A stretch of 64,000 nt of DNA from NCBI GenBank assembly GCA_019843655.1, contig JACDQD010000002.1:9413393-9477392 (forward strand), read 5' to 3'. Positions 1 through 13,020 of this stretch are shown in pieces (within the stretch, counting starts at the first letter, position 1; every line of letters starts with the position of its first letter). The notes beneath the pieces are model-generated. The model had not been told where the DNA came from, did not search any database, and worked only from the letters and a program-made list of their open reading frames with translations. Source of the DNA: Lethocerus indicus (lineage: Eukaryota > Arthropoda > Insecta > Hemiptera > Belostomatidae). A program made the translations under genes and the position numbers.

Positions 1-1508
1 AGTAATATACTCTAGACCAGTTAAACATTGGAATGTCTTCATTCGTCTCCGATCTGGTTTCGAATCTCTGACTCCATAGAGGAGAAACGTTATTACTATT
101 TCATCGAAACTTGCACTTGTGTAGGAATGTATGCTGCCTATACGTCGTTATTTAATTGTAAATTCTCTTTGATGAAATAGGCTCCGAACATGAATGCTTT
201 CGTCGTACAATTTGGGACTACACTTTTATACGACGGGTCCAGAAAGTAGCCGGGAAGTGTATCTATATAAAATGTAAATTGGATCAGAGGTGGTGAATTT
301 TATCAGTATGGGTTTCTATTTGGCGGTTCCTGTCGACACTCGGACCGGAGGGGCCTTTGTGTACGCGGACATTGGCTAGAGCGACAGTCGGGGGCGGCAA
401 CGCACAGAAGGGGTGAGGGGGCCGGTTTCTTAAACCTGTTGAACGGTTTCACCTGTTGCACCGTCCGCCTAATATTATACTTAACTCGGACGACAATGCC
501 CACTGAACCGATTGAGTACGGTTCCTTAACTTTCAGATCCTCCGAGCTTCGCAGTTGTATAACGGCCGACCGGTTGGAGACTACGCGCGCTGCCTGAACG
601 GATGCGTGGCGAAGAAAATAGTAAGAAATTAAGGTTTTCCAGTCGTACGTATGTTGTCCTCCATCATCAGTCATCAAGTGATTATTTCTGATGTATTGCA
701 CATTCACGGGGTAGAAACGTACTGTAGACATACCAATCCTGATTATTGGGTGGCGAAATTTAATAAAATACGTATTTTTTCCGTCATGGAAAAATTATTT
801 ATTGTATGTTATGTACTATACATCCATTATATCTATTAGTACTGCAATGACAATGCAGATTGGATGATTAATCGGCTACAATCATACGTCAGTTTACTGA
901 CGGAATTCTACTGAGGTTGGAGAGATGCCGAAACCGGCCTAACATAGGACCGAGTGGTGTTTCAGTATCACAAAAGTAATGACTATTGTTCAAGCGTCCA
1001 ATGGGATGAATATAATTGATGATTTACGTACTGATGGTTCTTTTTATGTTTTTGTTAAATTTATCATGAGCTCAAATTCGAGGTAAACGCTTAGAGGGGA
1101 GTCGTAACTCCCCCGAAATATATTTCGGTAAAATGCTACGCTATTTATGATTGAGTTTTCATGTTGTAGGTTATATTTTATACTGTCGTAAATCTAAGAC
1201 CTCACCGCGGAGCTGTGATAGTCCATCGGCTGTAGTATATCCGCCGTATAACGAAATATAAAAAAAAAATCATGTGCTGCCGCTTTTCATGTGAGTCTCG
1301 CTCGCGCAGTTCAATTTTCCCGCCCGTGAAACGGTCCGAATTGCGGCCTGGACTGCGGTGTAATTTTTTTTAATCGAACATGGAGGCGGCGGTTTACTGG
1401 GGCCGTGTATCCGACACGCCCCTCCCACCCCCCATGCACCAGCCACCGTTTTGCATGCATAACGAAACGTCCACCATTTATTGTTTCCCCGAGTTTATCT
1501 AAACACGG
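1..1508. other. Non-coding segment with GC-richer blocks at 300-620 and 1290-1470
   Basis: No recognisable gene. The first 300 bases are AT-leaning and featureless. Bases 300-620 are richer in G+C and CpG and hold a CACCTG E-box (450-455, Snail/ZEB/E-protein type). A 142-residue minus-strand frame (303-731) overlaps this block but has no family signature. Bases 1290-1470 form a second GC-richer block ending in a CACCC-like C-run, the kind of sequence bound by Sp/KLF factors. Individual motif hits of this length are expected by chance, so regulatory function is only an inference from the compact, non-repetitive character of the blocks. Confidence 0.45.
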
Positions 1509-1629
1509 CTCTCTCCCTTTCCACTCTCGCTATCACCACTAGCTATACCCCCTCTCCCTCTCTTTCTCACCCTCCTATCCCTCTCTCTCTCTCTCCCTCC
1601 CCCTCTCCCTTTCACTCTCTCCCTCCCTC
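1509..1629. repeat. Polypyrimidine (CT/CCCT) low-complexity tract
   Basis: Almost entirely C and T with short CT and CCCT runs, densest from about 1548 to 1629. It creates artificial open frames rich in Ser, Pro and Leu that should not be read as genes. Confidence 0.85.
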
Positions 1630-2050
1630 ATGGCCCACTGCTGTTCTTTTGTGCTTCGCGCATATATTGCCCCGCATTTTTGGGTTCGGGATGCGGGAAA
1701 CTCCAACTCCTGTGGTCGGCCCCCCAACTCCCAAACATTGTGTCCCGTTGCAAATGTTATTTGCGCTTCTCTTGTTTTTTTTTTGTTCCTTTACGATATT
1801 CGTTCCGGAGTTATGAATTTTGAACTTTCGCTGCGGGGTGTAATTGAAATGCAGTATCACCCTCACCAAGAAATTTTAATTTCTATAAAGAATTTACCCC
1901 TTCTATTACACCGGCTGCCAAGAGCATACACAAAGCCATACAAAAACTATAATAGCGTCAAAGACAGTTGTCAATAACGGCCCGTTGAACCTAGTGGAAG
2001 TTTCTACTGATTGTCGTATAATTTTAAACGAAAGAATACAGAAAAACAAC
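1630..2050. other. Non-coding spacer with a small hairpin
   Basis: No gene seen. A 7-bp inverted repeat (CCCGCAT at 1671-1677, ATGCGGG at 1691-1697) encloses a 13-base loop. Overlapping short frames on both strands look like by-products of the neighbouring low-complexity tract. Confidence 0.4.
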
Positions 2051-2074
2051 ATAAATAAATAAATAAATAAATAA

Positions 2075-2120
<46 letters not shown>
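2051..2120. repeat. Compound microsatellite (AAAT)n(AT)n
   Basis: About seven copies of AAAT (2051-2081) run directly into about twenty copies of AT (to 2120). The array is uninterrupted, which suggests recent slippage. Confidence 0.97.
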
Positions 2121-2129
<9 letters not shown>

Positions 2130-4830
2130 AATGTATTAATTATTTTATTAACATTATAATATCTGCAAAACACACATTGGTTTTACAGATGTTATAAAAA
2201 CAATTATGGAACTACATATTTAATAAACAAGTACACATTATTTTTGGTCATGAAATTAGAATCAGAGCTTAACTATATAACATCTTGTGAAGTCATAGTT
2301 TTATCCATTCCACTGTTTTATTTTAATATTAGCTTAAATTTAATTAAATACGACCATAACAGATAATTCACATACATCACATTACAGGCTTTGTTTCCGT
2401 TTTATCTTGTGCCACGGGATATTCCAAGTTCCAAGCCTGTTCCAAGCCATGATAGCTACGCAGTTTCATATTGTCATAATGAATTAATTTGGATCTATAT
2501 GTGAAACATTTCTACTCAATATACGAGAATACCCCATATAATTTAATTATATTCGATACATCGGTCGTAAGTATTCGTACTATTGATTAAACACCTAGGT
2601 CATACTACATCAAGGTCATATTCTAAATGTCAAAAAACATTTTGTGACGTGTATCTGAGAATTGTATTGAAAGACTTCCGAACAAAGGTTGGTTTTAGTT
2701 TCGGGGACCAATTGGTCGTCGAGAGTACCGCGGGACAATTAACAGATTAATTATTAAACAGACGGTTTGAATTGTGGTGGAATTAGCACATAGACCCGTG
2801 TTGGGGCATTCTGATTTGACAATTCAATTGAATTGCCTTTTGGCCATAAACTGAACGGTGCCTAATCGCAGAGGGGGGTCTAAGTTCTCTGCCTCTGCAT
2901 CGCTGCATTACCACGATTCGCCGGGCATACGACCAAAGACCCCCAATTGAATTTGATCCCCGTATTAGAACCACTGTCACTAATTATCTGTTTCCGCTCT
3001 GGCACTGTGCATTCGTGTCACATTCAGCCGGGGCGCGCGTCACCGATAAACGCCGACGTTACATTTAAATGCACGCGAGTTATTGCTGCAGTAACAGTTG
3101 TACACACACGGTCTGGCGTCACGATTTTCGTTTACAACTGATTTCTTGCAATAATGAATTAGGCAGAAAACTTCAAGTTTCTCTTTTTAAGCCTTGAGTT
3201 GTTCTTGATAAGCCTCGAATATCGCGATGTAGATGTTAATCAAAATCTAGTACATTTACAAAAAATAGTTTTATAATAAAACGGGGATAACCTACACTTA
3301 GGCTTCCTTTACTTTGGATCACGCAACTGAGAAAAGTTCAATTCTTTCCCCCCCGGGGTACTGACTGATTGTTCGGATCTCGGCTACTTTTTCGAAAGAA
3401 AATCCGTATCCGGCAAATTGGTTATGGTGAAGGATAGGGTGAATGATGGGGTGGAGGGGGGAGGTATAGGCGCCGTGGCAGGATGCGGTATGGCCCACGC
3501 CAAAATCTATCTCTCGACCTTCCGACATGGGAAATAACAGGGCTTCCCGGCCTCCAGCAGCCCACAGCCACTCGGATTGCTCGCATCTTCCGTCAGCGCA
3601 CCGTTACCCGAACCTAAGGGGATTTATGGGCCTTGACGATTTAATGGAGCATCACATTTTTACGAACAAACTAAATATATTTACCATCCGAGTTTCCCGA
3701 CGATCTGATACCAGTTTTTATGAAGGTCACGAATCTTATGTGTCGTCCGCTCGCAGCATTTATAAGCAACATTTTATATGTAACTTGTAAAGTGGAAATT
3801 TATCCTTTTATATTTTTATAGTTGCGGTGCATTTGAAAATGTTTCCACACTTATGTTCCTTGCAATTTCCCTACTTACGAGACAATTTTTATGAGGAATA
3901 GTGTCAATGGTTCAAATGGTATCATCCATTATTTATAAAAAAAATAGGACTATTATTTAAGAATATTACCAAGTTTTGATTCGAATTTAAGTTCGAATAA
4001 CAATGATCACGTTGAAGAAACTATTTTCTATATTCTTTGCCTGGTATTGTTATGCAAATGCTTAGTGGTGTAAACGTCAAACAACTTCCTAAGTTTAAAT
4101 TCAATTATAAACTTTGCCCGTTTGGATAGCCATTAGCGTGTACGTAAATTAATACTGCAACGCGTGGAATCGGGAATACGGGCGTTTCAAAAAGAGACGG
4201 GGGCGTCATGTTTGGAATTTTGGTCGAAGAAGACATACGAGGCGAGCGAGAGGATACATTATTATGAAAGGGATTAAGCTCTTGGGGACCAACTAAATCC
4301 TTTTTGTCTATAAATATAACTTGAATAATTGGAACTCCTAGCCACAAATAGGGAGTGATTTAGGATTTTTAAATTCATTAAATTATATAATGGCTCGACA
4401 CTGTTATGTTAGCCTTGGTAATTACACCTCAGTAAAATCGGAGAGCGGTTACATAGTGAGGAATCGTATTCCATTTCACAAATACATATAAACAAGCACA
4501 CTCAAACATACATACTATAATACATAATATAACATATACATAATATAACTACGTATGAAATTTGTAGTGTAAGTGCTTTTTAACAGAACTGCACGAAGGA
4601 TGTAAAATTATACTTGTCAATGTTCTGTTATTTAAGTTTGGCAATCATATAGATTTTCAATATGTCCATTTCTCATGATTCAGCAGGCATAGACTTATAA
4701 ATCAATCTGTTATGAGTGGTAACTAAAAATTTAGGACTAATTAAATATTGCAAAATATTTTAATTAGTATTATAATTATATTTTAAGTATTAATTTTATA
4801 TACTATTATAATATATTGTAATACTGCAAT
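2121..4830. other. Non-coding segment; islands at 2700-3130 and 3330-3640
   Basis: AT-rich DNA with two GC-richer blocks. The first begins with a 12-bp perfect palindrome GACCAATTGGTC (2706-2717). The tandem motif TTCCAAG occurs three times at 2422-2448, the last two being TTCCAAGCC copies 11 bp apart. From 3641 to 4830 the sequence is AT-rich with one octamer-type ATGCAAAT (4052-4059) and nothing else I can support. Short frames in this interval have no family signature. Confidence 0.4.
2597..2618 (+). promoter_or_regulatory. Candidate nuclear-receptor binding pair
   Basis: AGGTCA (2597-2602) is followed in the same orientation by TCAAGGTCA (2610-2618). The second is an exact match to the extended monomer site bound by FTZ-F1/SF-1 and ERR-type receptors; the first is a plain half-site. 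The surrounding sequence is AT-rich and non-repetitive. The match is seen directly, but occupancy is only inference; one 9-mer of this kind could arise by chance in a window this size. Confidence 0.25.
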
Positions 4831-6390
4831 ATATTATAAATACAAGAGAATAGGATTATTCCAATTTCGCTTTTCAGGATCTTTAGGTGCCGGTTTTAGA
4901 CGGTAGGTATACTCGCCTCTTATTTCTTCCGTAAGGAAACCCACCCGGGGGTTAAATGAAGAAGCCGGGTAAAGTTTATTCCAAGTGTGGGCGTTGTTGT
5001 GGAGACCGGTTTTCAGGGCGGGTGGTTTAATTTGTTCGGACACTTCTCAAATGATCGCGCCAATTTCTTGAAACCAATTACGGCGACTAGTTAAAATAGC
5101 GGGGGTTAGGGGAGGCGCGATAATTAATTTAATTTGAACAATACAGTGGTGGGAATTGAACAATGGGGGATAGGTGAGCGTGGGTGTGTGCTCTCTACCT
5201 TGATTGTAATGATTGTCGGTTAAGTCGAGATTCACTGAATAGGGGAGGGATTTTCAAAACGGTATCTTTGGCGAATACAGACGGCGGATTACAGTGCCTG
5301 TACAATTTTCTGACAGTGTATTCCATTTTCGGACATTATTTACGTTTAATATTATATTCAAAATTATCAAAAAATAGGTGGAGGTCTCCACTCGACCAAA
5401 AACCATATCCATTTGAATGCGAGGGAGTTTACAAGAGGTCCTGTTGTGAGAAGTGATACATAGGACAGAAAAAAGAAACATAAATCTAAATCAGCCAACT
5501 AAATGCAGGTTTGTATTGTTAGGCGTTCATTGCTAACATGCTAAACAACGGGCATATTTTAGCTTTCGCAGTGTAACTATTATTTGTTCATCAAATTCGA
5601 GATCGATCAAGTAACATCGCTTTAACACGCGAATGCCACTAACACATACCTCAAATTATTAAGCACTCATACGCCATGTTGCATTACACAGTGCCGATAT
5701 AATCCACAACTACAATGACAACGGCGAGAAACACAAAACCGTTTAACTTAAGACCTAATCGTTTCGTGGGGATAATTTCTTATTTTTACAACTGGAGGCC
5801 GACGGTGTGCAAATTACCATTCCACCGATTCTTTTCAAATGATCAACCAGAATTCAACTGCCTCTTGTGCCTCTCATTTTCTTGCTCACTATCACGAGCT
5901 CAATTAAAACGCCGTTCGCAATAGGTAGGAAGATAATTAATTATTGGGGAACAAGACGAAGTATAATAACGGACGGGGAACGAACATTGTAATGAGGACT
6001 GGGCCCCGAGTGGCCTAAATTGCAATTTCTCTCCTCTCGAGTGGCCGTGATTCTCCCTCCGCCCACCCCCGGTTGTAGTCCCCCATTTGTTTACTGCGAG
6101 TCCATTTTTAATTAATTTCAAAATAAGAGCCGACCCGGTTAAACCGGTAGCTCCACTCGAAAACGGGATAATTGGCCTGCGTCGCTATCTGCCGTTCACG
6201 TCTAATTGAAACACCTTTCGGGGTTCTCATTTCGCGATGCTTTACTGCCTCCTTTCGTTTCAACTTATTTTGAGCACCGTCCCATTTAATTTTTGTTGGC
6301 CAGTTCATCGACGGGCCTATTTTGAACTCTTGGGGAGTATGAAAAGAAAACCGTCCTCTGTATTTCTTGATGCCGATCGACATTAATTAT
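4831..6390. promoter_or_regulatory. Candidate regulatory islands 4840-5240 and 5980-6380
   Basis: Two complex GC-richer blocks flank an AT-rich spacer. The second holds a forkhead core TGTTTAC (6088-6094) and a near-palindrome CCGGTTAAACCGG (6135-6147) that resembles paired Grainyhead half-sites, plus several ATTA homeodomain cores. The cluster of sites in a compact block without repeats fits an enhancer, but this is inference: each site alone is weak evidence. No coding signal was recognised in the 60-90-residue frames here. Confidence 0.25.
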
Positions 6391-8721
6391 TTAAGGCATT
6401 TAAGTGCTTTGTCAATTTTTATTTTTACATTATGGGTTCCAATTGTAGTATATGTACCGAAGCAAAACATTATGGGTTATACTACTGTAATCTTGTCTTT
6501 TTTTAACACATCCTATTTTTAACACGTTTCTTATTTTTCGTTTATCGGATAATTTAAATTCCGGATTCAACGGTCAAAAATCATTCCTAAAATTATTAGA
6601 TGATACTCGTTGGAAGGCGCAATTGCGGGTTGCCCTAATAACTCATGAGTATCACGGATATTGTAAATGATTTATTCCATTCATATCTAATGTAATATTA
6701 TTAATGACGGATTACAGCGTAATGAAATTTTATAAAATGAATTGCCAAGGAATATAATAATCTTCTTCCGTCTTTCTGCGAGTAGAATTAGTAACAGGTC
6801 CATTGTAATAAGGCACAGTATTGTACTGACAAGATTGGGTGAAACCTTTAGATGGGTTAAGGTTGACCCCACTTTATCTAGAGGGGGCTTTAAGAGAGCT
6901 TTAAAAAGAATGGGACCGAATGCGGGACACGTCCCAGCGATTCGCCAGATACCCGGATTGTAAGATAAATATGCTGTAACTTGAAGGCCTAAATTTTCAT
7001 CCCCCCATATATACACTGGTGAGCCCGTGGGCATTAACGAATATTCAGCCGCGGAATAAATAACTTGCCACATTGGATATGAGGATGATATAGGAACAGT
7101 ATAGTTATTTTAATCATAACCGTATTTTAGGTTTTGTAAATTAACAACACGGAAACTATTTCTCGCATTTAACTTCTTTTTTCATTATTGATGAAGATGA
7201 TTATGGGATATCTTCTGTCTATGTTGTCATGAACATGTTCACACGCCAAAATTCATACTTTTTTTATGAATTACATTGTTACTGGCAGGAAGGAATCCAT
7301 CATTACATTTAATTATCATTATTATTACTATTAGTTCATTATTAGTATTAGAGAATTGTATCACTCTTTACGTATGCACAACACTGTGTATTTATATACG
7401 TACGGACATTTACTAAATATAATCTACAAGAATATATAAACAGGAAATATGTATTGTTTCATGAAACTCCATTATGTACTATCATTTAATGTGAGGTCTT
7501 GGGAATGAGTCAACAATGGACTTAGACCAAGGTTGTCTGCACTTGGACTTTAAGCCTCGTCCGCACCGTTGATTCCAGCTCTTCCAGTCCTTTTTATTAT
7601 GCTTACTCTTCCGTTGCCTTCTCCCGCATTTTTACGGAAATTTTTTTATTCATTTTTATTTCGCATAACCGTTCGCTCCGTACTTTTATACGGGCCCTTT
7701 ATCATTTGAACTATTGCCAAATTGAGTCCATGAAATGGCGAAATAATCTCGGCCTTCCATAACAGGTCTCGTTCTGGACTTGTACACGAGTGTGTTTTTA
7801 AGTGCCATAGCACTTTTTGCTTAAGAATGCTTCGATTACTACAAAGAACTTTTAATGATAATTTATTCAATTAAATTTTAATTATCTGTAATATATCGTT
7901 ATACCATTTCATCACTATTAACCAGAGATCATTTTATTACAACTAGTTTCTCTTTTTGATTCAATTGCCGTATTTTTGACAAGAACTTTTATCAACAAGA
8001 AAAGCATAAGAAGACATAAAAAAGCGCAAATAAAAATTTATATTAGTTTGAAAACAGGAAAATACCAAAAAAATTCTAGTCATTATAGAATCATGTATTT
8101 GTAAAATAAATGAGTAGATAATTAAATATCTGTATTTTCAGTTTAATTGAAGTTATCTGATTTAAAATGCAGAACGCTGTCATTTTATCCCAGGTTAGTG
8201 TTGAAAATGATGAAGCCGAAAGTTTGTTCCATATTTCATACAGTTTTACCTCTCTGTCTGAGAGTTAGGAGTTTAAGCCGTTGCGATTTTCCAGCTATTG
8301 TTCGCTGCCTCAACGTTGCTTTGTATTCTAGAACGGTCGGGGATTTTGCTGTCTTCACTTTTTTGCACTCAACTATGAATTTCCGAGAGTAAAATCATTC
8401 CCGAGAGCGTGAATATGATATGCATGGATATTTCATAATACGAAGATTAAAATGGTAAAATGGAAACCTGAATTTACTACACGGGTTTTAGGTTTTGGTA
8501 AAAACAAAACGGAGAATTAAAGGAGACATCCGATACATATTTCCATTATGTGAAACTGGTGTGAAACTGGTGAAGGGGTCTTCAAATAGCGCAGTTTGCA
8601 CACAATTCCCGGCTTCCGATTACGGGGAACAAGATCATAAGAATAACTTACAGCCTAAAATTATAATTGGTATAATAATTAAACGAAGCGAGGTTCAATA
8701 CTATTACCATGCCGTGTAGAA

Positions 8722-8729
<8 letters not shown>
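6391..8729. other. Mostly AT-rich spacer; block at 6820-7070 and 7540-7700
   Basis: No gene recognised. The 128-residue minus-strand frame at 6687-7073 spans a moderately GC-rich block but shows no motif. Near 8549-8570 the 11-mer TGTGAAACTGG is tandemly duplicated. Around 8142-8190 there is a good acceptor (TTTTCAG) followed by CCCAG|GTTAGT, but all three frames between them contain stops, so at most it is a non-coding exon. Confidence 0.4.

Positions 8730-8775
<46 letters not shown>
8730..8775. repeat. (TA)n microsatellite
   Basis: Uninterrupted TA dinucleotide array of about 46 bp. Confidence 0.97.
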
Positions 8776-8777
<2 letters not shown>

Positions 8778-8869
8778 AACAGTTTGTTCTATTCTAATTT
8801 TAATTCGTTATTTACCGAAATTCCACTGCTCTTGTGGAGCAGAATTGTTTACGATTCGAAGAAAGAGGG

Positions 8870-9060
8870 GGAGGGTAACCGGATGAAAATAATTACGGAA
8901 GCGTTAATTACCGGGTGACGTCAATTACCATTCTATGCGAAGGCATTACCATTCTGATGGAATCGCCAGATGAGCGGGCACCAATCAAAAGCACTCCAGT
9001 AATGGAGGGTTAACAGGCCTGGCACTGACCTAATATTGCCAAGCATTATTCACGCATTCT
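8870..9060. promoter_or_regulatory. Candidate enhancer with CRE and phased homeodomain-like repeats
   Basis: A perfect cAMP-response element TGACGTCA lies at 8916-8923. Immediately after it, the 11-mer ATTACCATTCT occurs at 8924-8934 and again at 8945-8955, exactly 21 bp apart, about two turns of the helix. Further ATTA cores precede it. The block is complex and non-repetitive between AT-rich flanks. CREs are bound by CREB/ATF bZIP proteins and ATTA cores by homeodomain proteins; the phased arrangement suggests proteins binding on one face of the DNA. Enhancer activity is inferred. Confidence 0.35.
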
Positions 9061-10928
9061 CCGTTATTCGTGTGTTATAAATCTCGGTAGAAAACTAGTA
9101 CGCAGTATATTGAATACATTTGTATCTTGCTTAATTTTAATTGTATATAAATATTTTTGGATTCGGTATAAACCTTTTATTATAGTTGTTAGTAGAATCA
9201 CATTTCCACTACTTCTAGGAGGATATTCCTACACCAGGTATTTTCATATGCCATATATAATACCATTATAATATGGTAAATGAGAAATTTAATAGTATGA
9301 TGATGTTATTTTATACGACTTTCTAGTTCGAGGGTTTCCAGAAAGGTACAATGTATTATGGAATTGTGCCAGACAGGCGAGAGAAAACAAAAAAATGTCA
9401 AACCAAATAAATAAACTGATATGTAGGGTTTAAATTAAGCCCACAATCTACAATATATATGTGGCTAATTAAATAGGTTCGTAAAAATAAAATTCTCTCC
9501 CCTGCGACAAATTCTGTTTTATTGGATTGATTACATACATGTTGTATACATTTAAAAACGGTAACACGAAATGGCGGGTGAAGCTCCAGTGCTTAGATTG
9601 GGAGAAGGGCCGCTAACCGTCCATTGATTGGAGGAGCGCGGGGCCCGGATTTACGAGTCCTCGGCTCACTATAAATTATGGGTCCGGCGACTAGTACACT
9701 GCGAGTAAAATATGGCGCCCGCTTATGCCAAGTAATGCCTTATTTATGCCGCCGATGTGTCGCCCCAGACCGCCAAGTTATTGTGCCCGAATTTCGGAAC
9801 GCGTTCCACAACTCCCCTCCCCACACCCCCGGAGTTTGGCCCATTATTGAATTTCGACCATTCCCAAGTTCGCGCTCGAATTTTACCCAAGTTCGGGAAT
9901 TGGGAGCCAAAGTAGTCGGTCGTCCAACAGTTTGGTGTTGCCTCACAAATTCTTAGCAGTATTCCTTATTTCGTCTTACGGTCATAGTATCAGATATCTT
10001 ATAGATAGAAAATGTACATCAAAATATTAGACAAATGTTTAACACTTTTCCCGGTTAATGTACCATACGCTTAAATAATATGAGGTATTCATTATTTATC
10101 AAAATAAAATATTTATTTTCCTACCTATCTCTTAGAGCAATTAAAAACGCAGTAGGGTTTCCAAAACGATAATAAATGTATTGGCATTTCCGTTGGGATT
10201 CGGTCTTTGGGATACAATTAAAAGATATATATATTTAGTCAAAATAAATTTCAAATCAAATTATTTTTAATCATTTTTCTTGTCAGAAAACGTCATACCT
10301 AGCAGGTTCCTTATATCTCTGTTTTAACACTTCTTCGGGGTTCTTGTGTTCTTCCCTTTATTCTCCCTATCCCGTCGTGGCTGGACGTTCTTCGTGGCCC
10401 TCACTCGGAGAGTGACGTCTCAATTTATCACCTTCCCGCCTCCTTCCTCCCTTTATCCAGTTTGTCAACTTCATATCCCTCCACTTACCGAACCCATTTA
10501 TTTCCAATTCTGGATGTATTAATCATCGAAATAAAACTTTATACATCGAAAGCATCCGGTGCTGCTAGAAATAAACTAGGTAATTTAGAATAGTAATGGG
10601 AAAATTGAGAAAGCATAAACCTTTTAATATTTTTTTTAGTTGGAATCACACTAGCCCACTTGTTCATTAGGTGTTTCATCTCTCAGCTATCAGAAGCTAA
10701 TATCGTTAACGCGTAGCCAAATTATTTTTAAATCAGTATGTGTCAATGTTAAGATGACATTGTAATGAAATAAAAGGTTCTTGATTTTTAACTGTGGGTA
10801 CATGAAGGTCTCGTTCAGTTTATTCAACACTATCTATAAATTAACATACCGTTTCTTTTTAGCCTGAGAACACGAAATGCGTCATGTCTTGAGTTCAGCA
10901 CTTCTTCAAATTTGTATTAATACTACCT

Positions 10929-10931
<3 letters not shown>
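9061..10931. other. Non-coding; GC island 9570-9960
   Basis: The island contains TTTATGCC (9743-9750, Abd-B/Cdx-like), a perfect 12-bp palindrome GGAACGCGTTCC (9796-9807), and a direct repeat CCCAAGTTCG at 9863-9872 and 9886-9895. Opposed frames of 92 and 68 residues overlap it without family signatures. The rest, 9961-10931, is AT-rich with a pyrimidine-rich stretch at 10340-10500 and no supported feature. Confidence 0.4.

Positions 10932-10968
<37 letters not shown>
10932..10968. repeat. (TA)n microsatellite
   Basis: Uninterrupted TA array of 37 bp. Confidence 0.97.
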
Positions 10969-10969
<1 letters not shown>

Positions 10970-13020
10970 TGATATAGATAGATTTTGTTCCATAAATTGG
11001 CGAGAGTAAAATAAAGGGGAATGGAGAAAGGCCTAATGACCAGAGAGCGTTAGAGCCTTCAATTAAATGCCCCTAACACCCACTTGATTAGAATCGGGTG
11101 CGAGAACCTGTGCCAGAAACAGGCTGTCAGTAGCCAGACAGGGATCGTTCGATACATTTTCACTTGTTGGACATTAAATTCGTACATTCAACATGACTCA
11201 ATTTCCAGATAAATATTTAAGAGTGACTCTTAAAATGTTGCCAATTTCCAGATTTCATAGTTCTATGTGCTGTTCTTGTTTGCTTTCACTTATGGATGAA
11301 ATTTAATTTCTCCCGTTTCCCTTTATTACATTTTGGATTCTTATCGGTTATTAAGTTATATAAAATAAAATGCAATTAACACATTTCATAATCACTTAGA
11401 CTCATAGACAATGCTGACAGAAAGCTCATAAGGCAACCAACTTACTTGAGACCTGCACATAAATACATTTATTAAGTTCATTCGGAGATATTCGCTTTGG
11501 CTATGACCTATTTAAATAACGGAGAAACTGTGCCACGGAAATGTAGACCGCAAGTGCCGTCTATATTTCTGTCTGTTATTAAACATTTTTGATTATTCCG
11601 ACAGGAAGGGGCGATTGGATGACCCAGAAAGGGCCGGCGGACTCACTTATATCATTTCCAATCTCCGTTATTCTTTATTTTTCCTGTGGCCTGATTTCGA
11701 AGTCGGCGTTCGGTCCGATTGTGACCGGGTTTAGCTGGATTGGACGCTTTGGGTCTTCGTGTTCGCCTCCGACATGAGATTGCTGGGTAGTGAGTAGTAG
11801 GGAGGGGTGAGATGGAGTGGCCAGGGAAGGGGGGGGGGTTATTGAGAGAGTTTCATTACGGGAAATGCGTTTTTCTTGAACGCGGCCAACACAGTCGAAG
11901 AAAGAACAACCCGCGCCAAACAACATGTTCAGAAGTTGGCCCCCGAGGCGAACCTTCCAGAAATGTAATTGTTATTTCCCTCGGCCGAGCTTTTCACCGG
12001 ATTGGTTCCGCCGTGGCCGTTCTGATCGCACCGCCAGTTGGTGTAGGCTCCGCAAAATAATTTGGTCAGTTCTATTTTCCATTATTCATTTATAGCAGAT
12101 TCGCCTCCTCTGAAATGATTATTCACAACTTCTTCATGGAAGAATACCGAACCAACGAAACGTTTGTTGCAATCTTTTCCGCTGTGTCGATATTTCGGTT
12201 TTGTTATGATGATTTTCACGAAGAAATTATTACCAAATTGAAATTTTATTGTGTTTAATATTTATCTTACAGTATAGGTCAGTATAATTTTTAAAATGTA
12301 ATTTCGTAAATTACTTGCTATTGATTTCTGTCTTCAACCTTTACACATGCATATCATACAATTATTATGTAGCTTAACGGAAAAATATTCATTACTACCC
12401 CGATCTAGGATTGATAATTATTCTACTTTATACTTATCAATACTCATATAAATCTTTAAAACAACGCCCTACCCTGGTCTCCTAAAACTCCTACAATCTG
12501 CAATATAAATAAGACGCATAGAATAAGGCTTCAATTCGGGTGGCACCGAAAAAGTCTCCTTTCATTGTTACACGCCCTGTCCATAGTAAAAAACTGGTCA
12601 AATTTAGCTCCACTATATGCTAACATAATGATATTAGAAATGCGTTTCGTGCTCGTTTGTGAATGGGAAAAATAATCAATTCCGGTAGAGTTGCCGGCAA
12701 AGTCATATCGGAAGCAGGATGCGAGCAATAAACGAATTGTGGCGCCGCCGTATGCGGAGTTTTCTAAACGAGTACACGGTTCAACTGGCTGCAATATATT
12801 TTTTAGTCGGGTATGCGGAAAACGTGGGGGCGCCCTTTGTGGACGGCCAAGGAGGTGGAGCGAGAGAATTCGATTTTAGGATAATATCGGGGGCGGGGGT
12901 TAGCCCCAACCCGCTGCACACATATCCCAGTGTAATACCGCCGACATAGCCACGGCCCTCGCAGACGCCATTTCGCTTTCCCTCCCGCATGTATTCCATG
13001 AGTTTGCATTTATTTTAAAG
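10969..13020. other. Non-coding; islands 11030-11150, 11590-12060, 12670-13000
   Basis: The first island carries CACTTGA (11081-11087), a match to the Nkx2/Tinman/Vnd core on the minus strand. A 9-bp inverted repeat TTTAAGAGT/ACTCTTAAA with a single-base centre lies at 11216-11234. The second island has a run of ten G (11829-11838) downstream of other G-runs. The third is GC-rich and produces overlapping frames of 60-87 residues on both strands, none recognisable. I infer regulatory rather than coding content. Confidence 0.35.

Noticed and set aside
303..731. 142-residue minus-strand frame
   Set aside because: No recognisable domain, no supporting splice or promoter signals, overlaps a candidate regulatory island.
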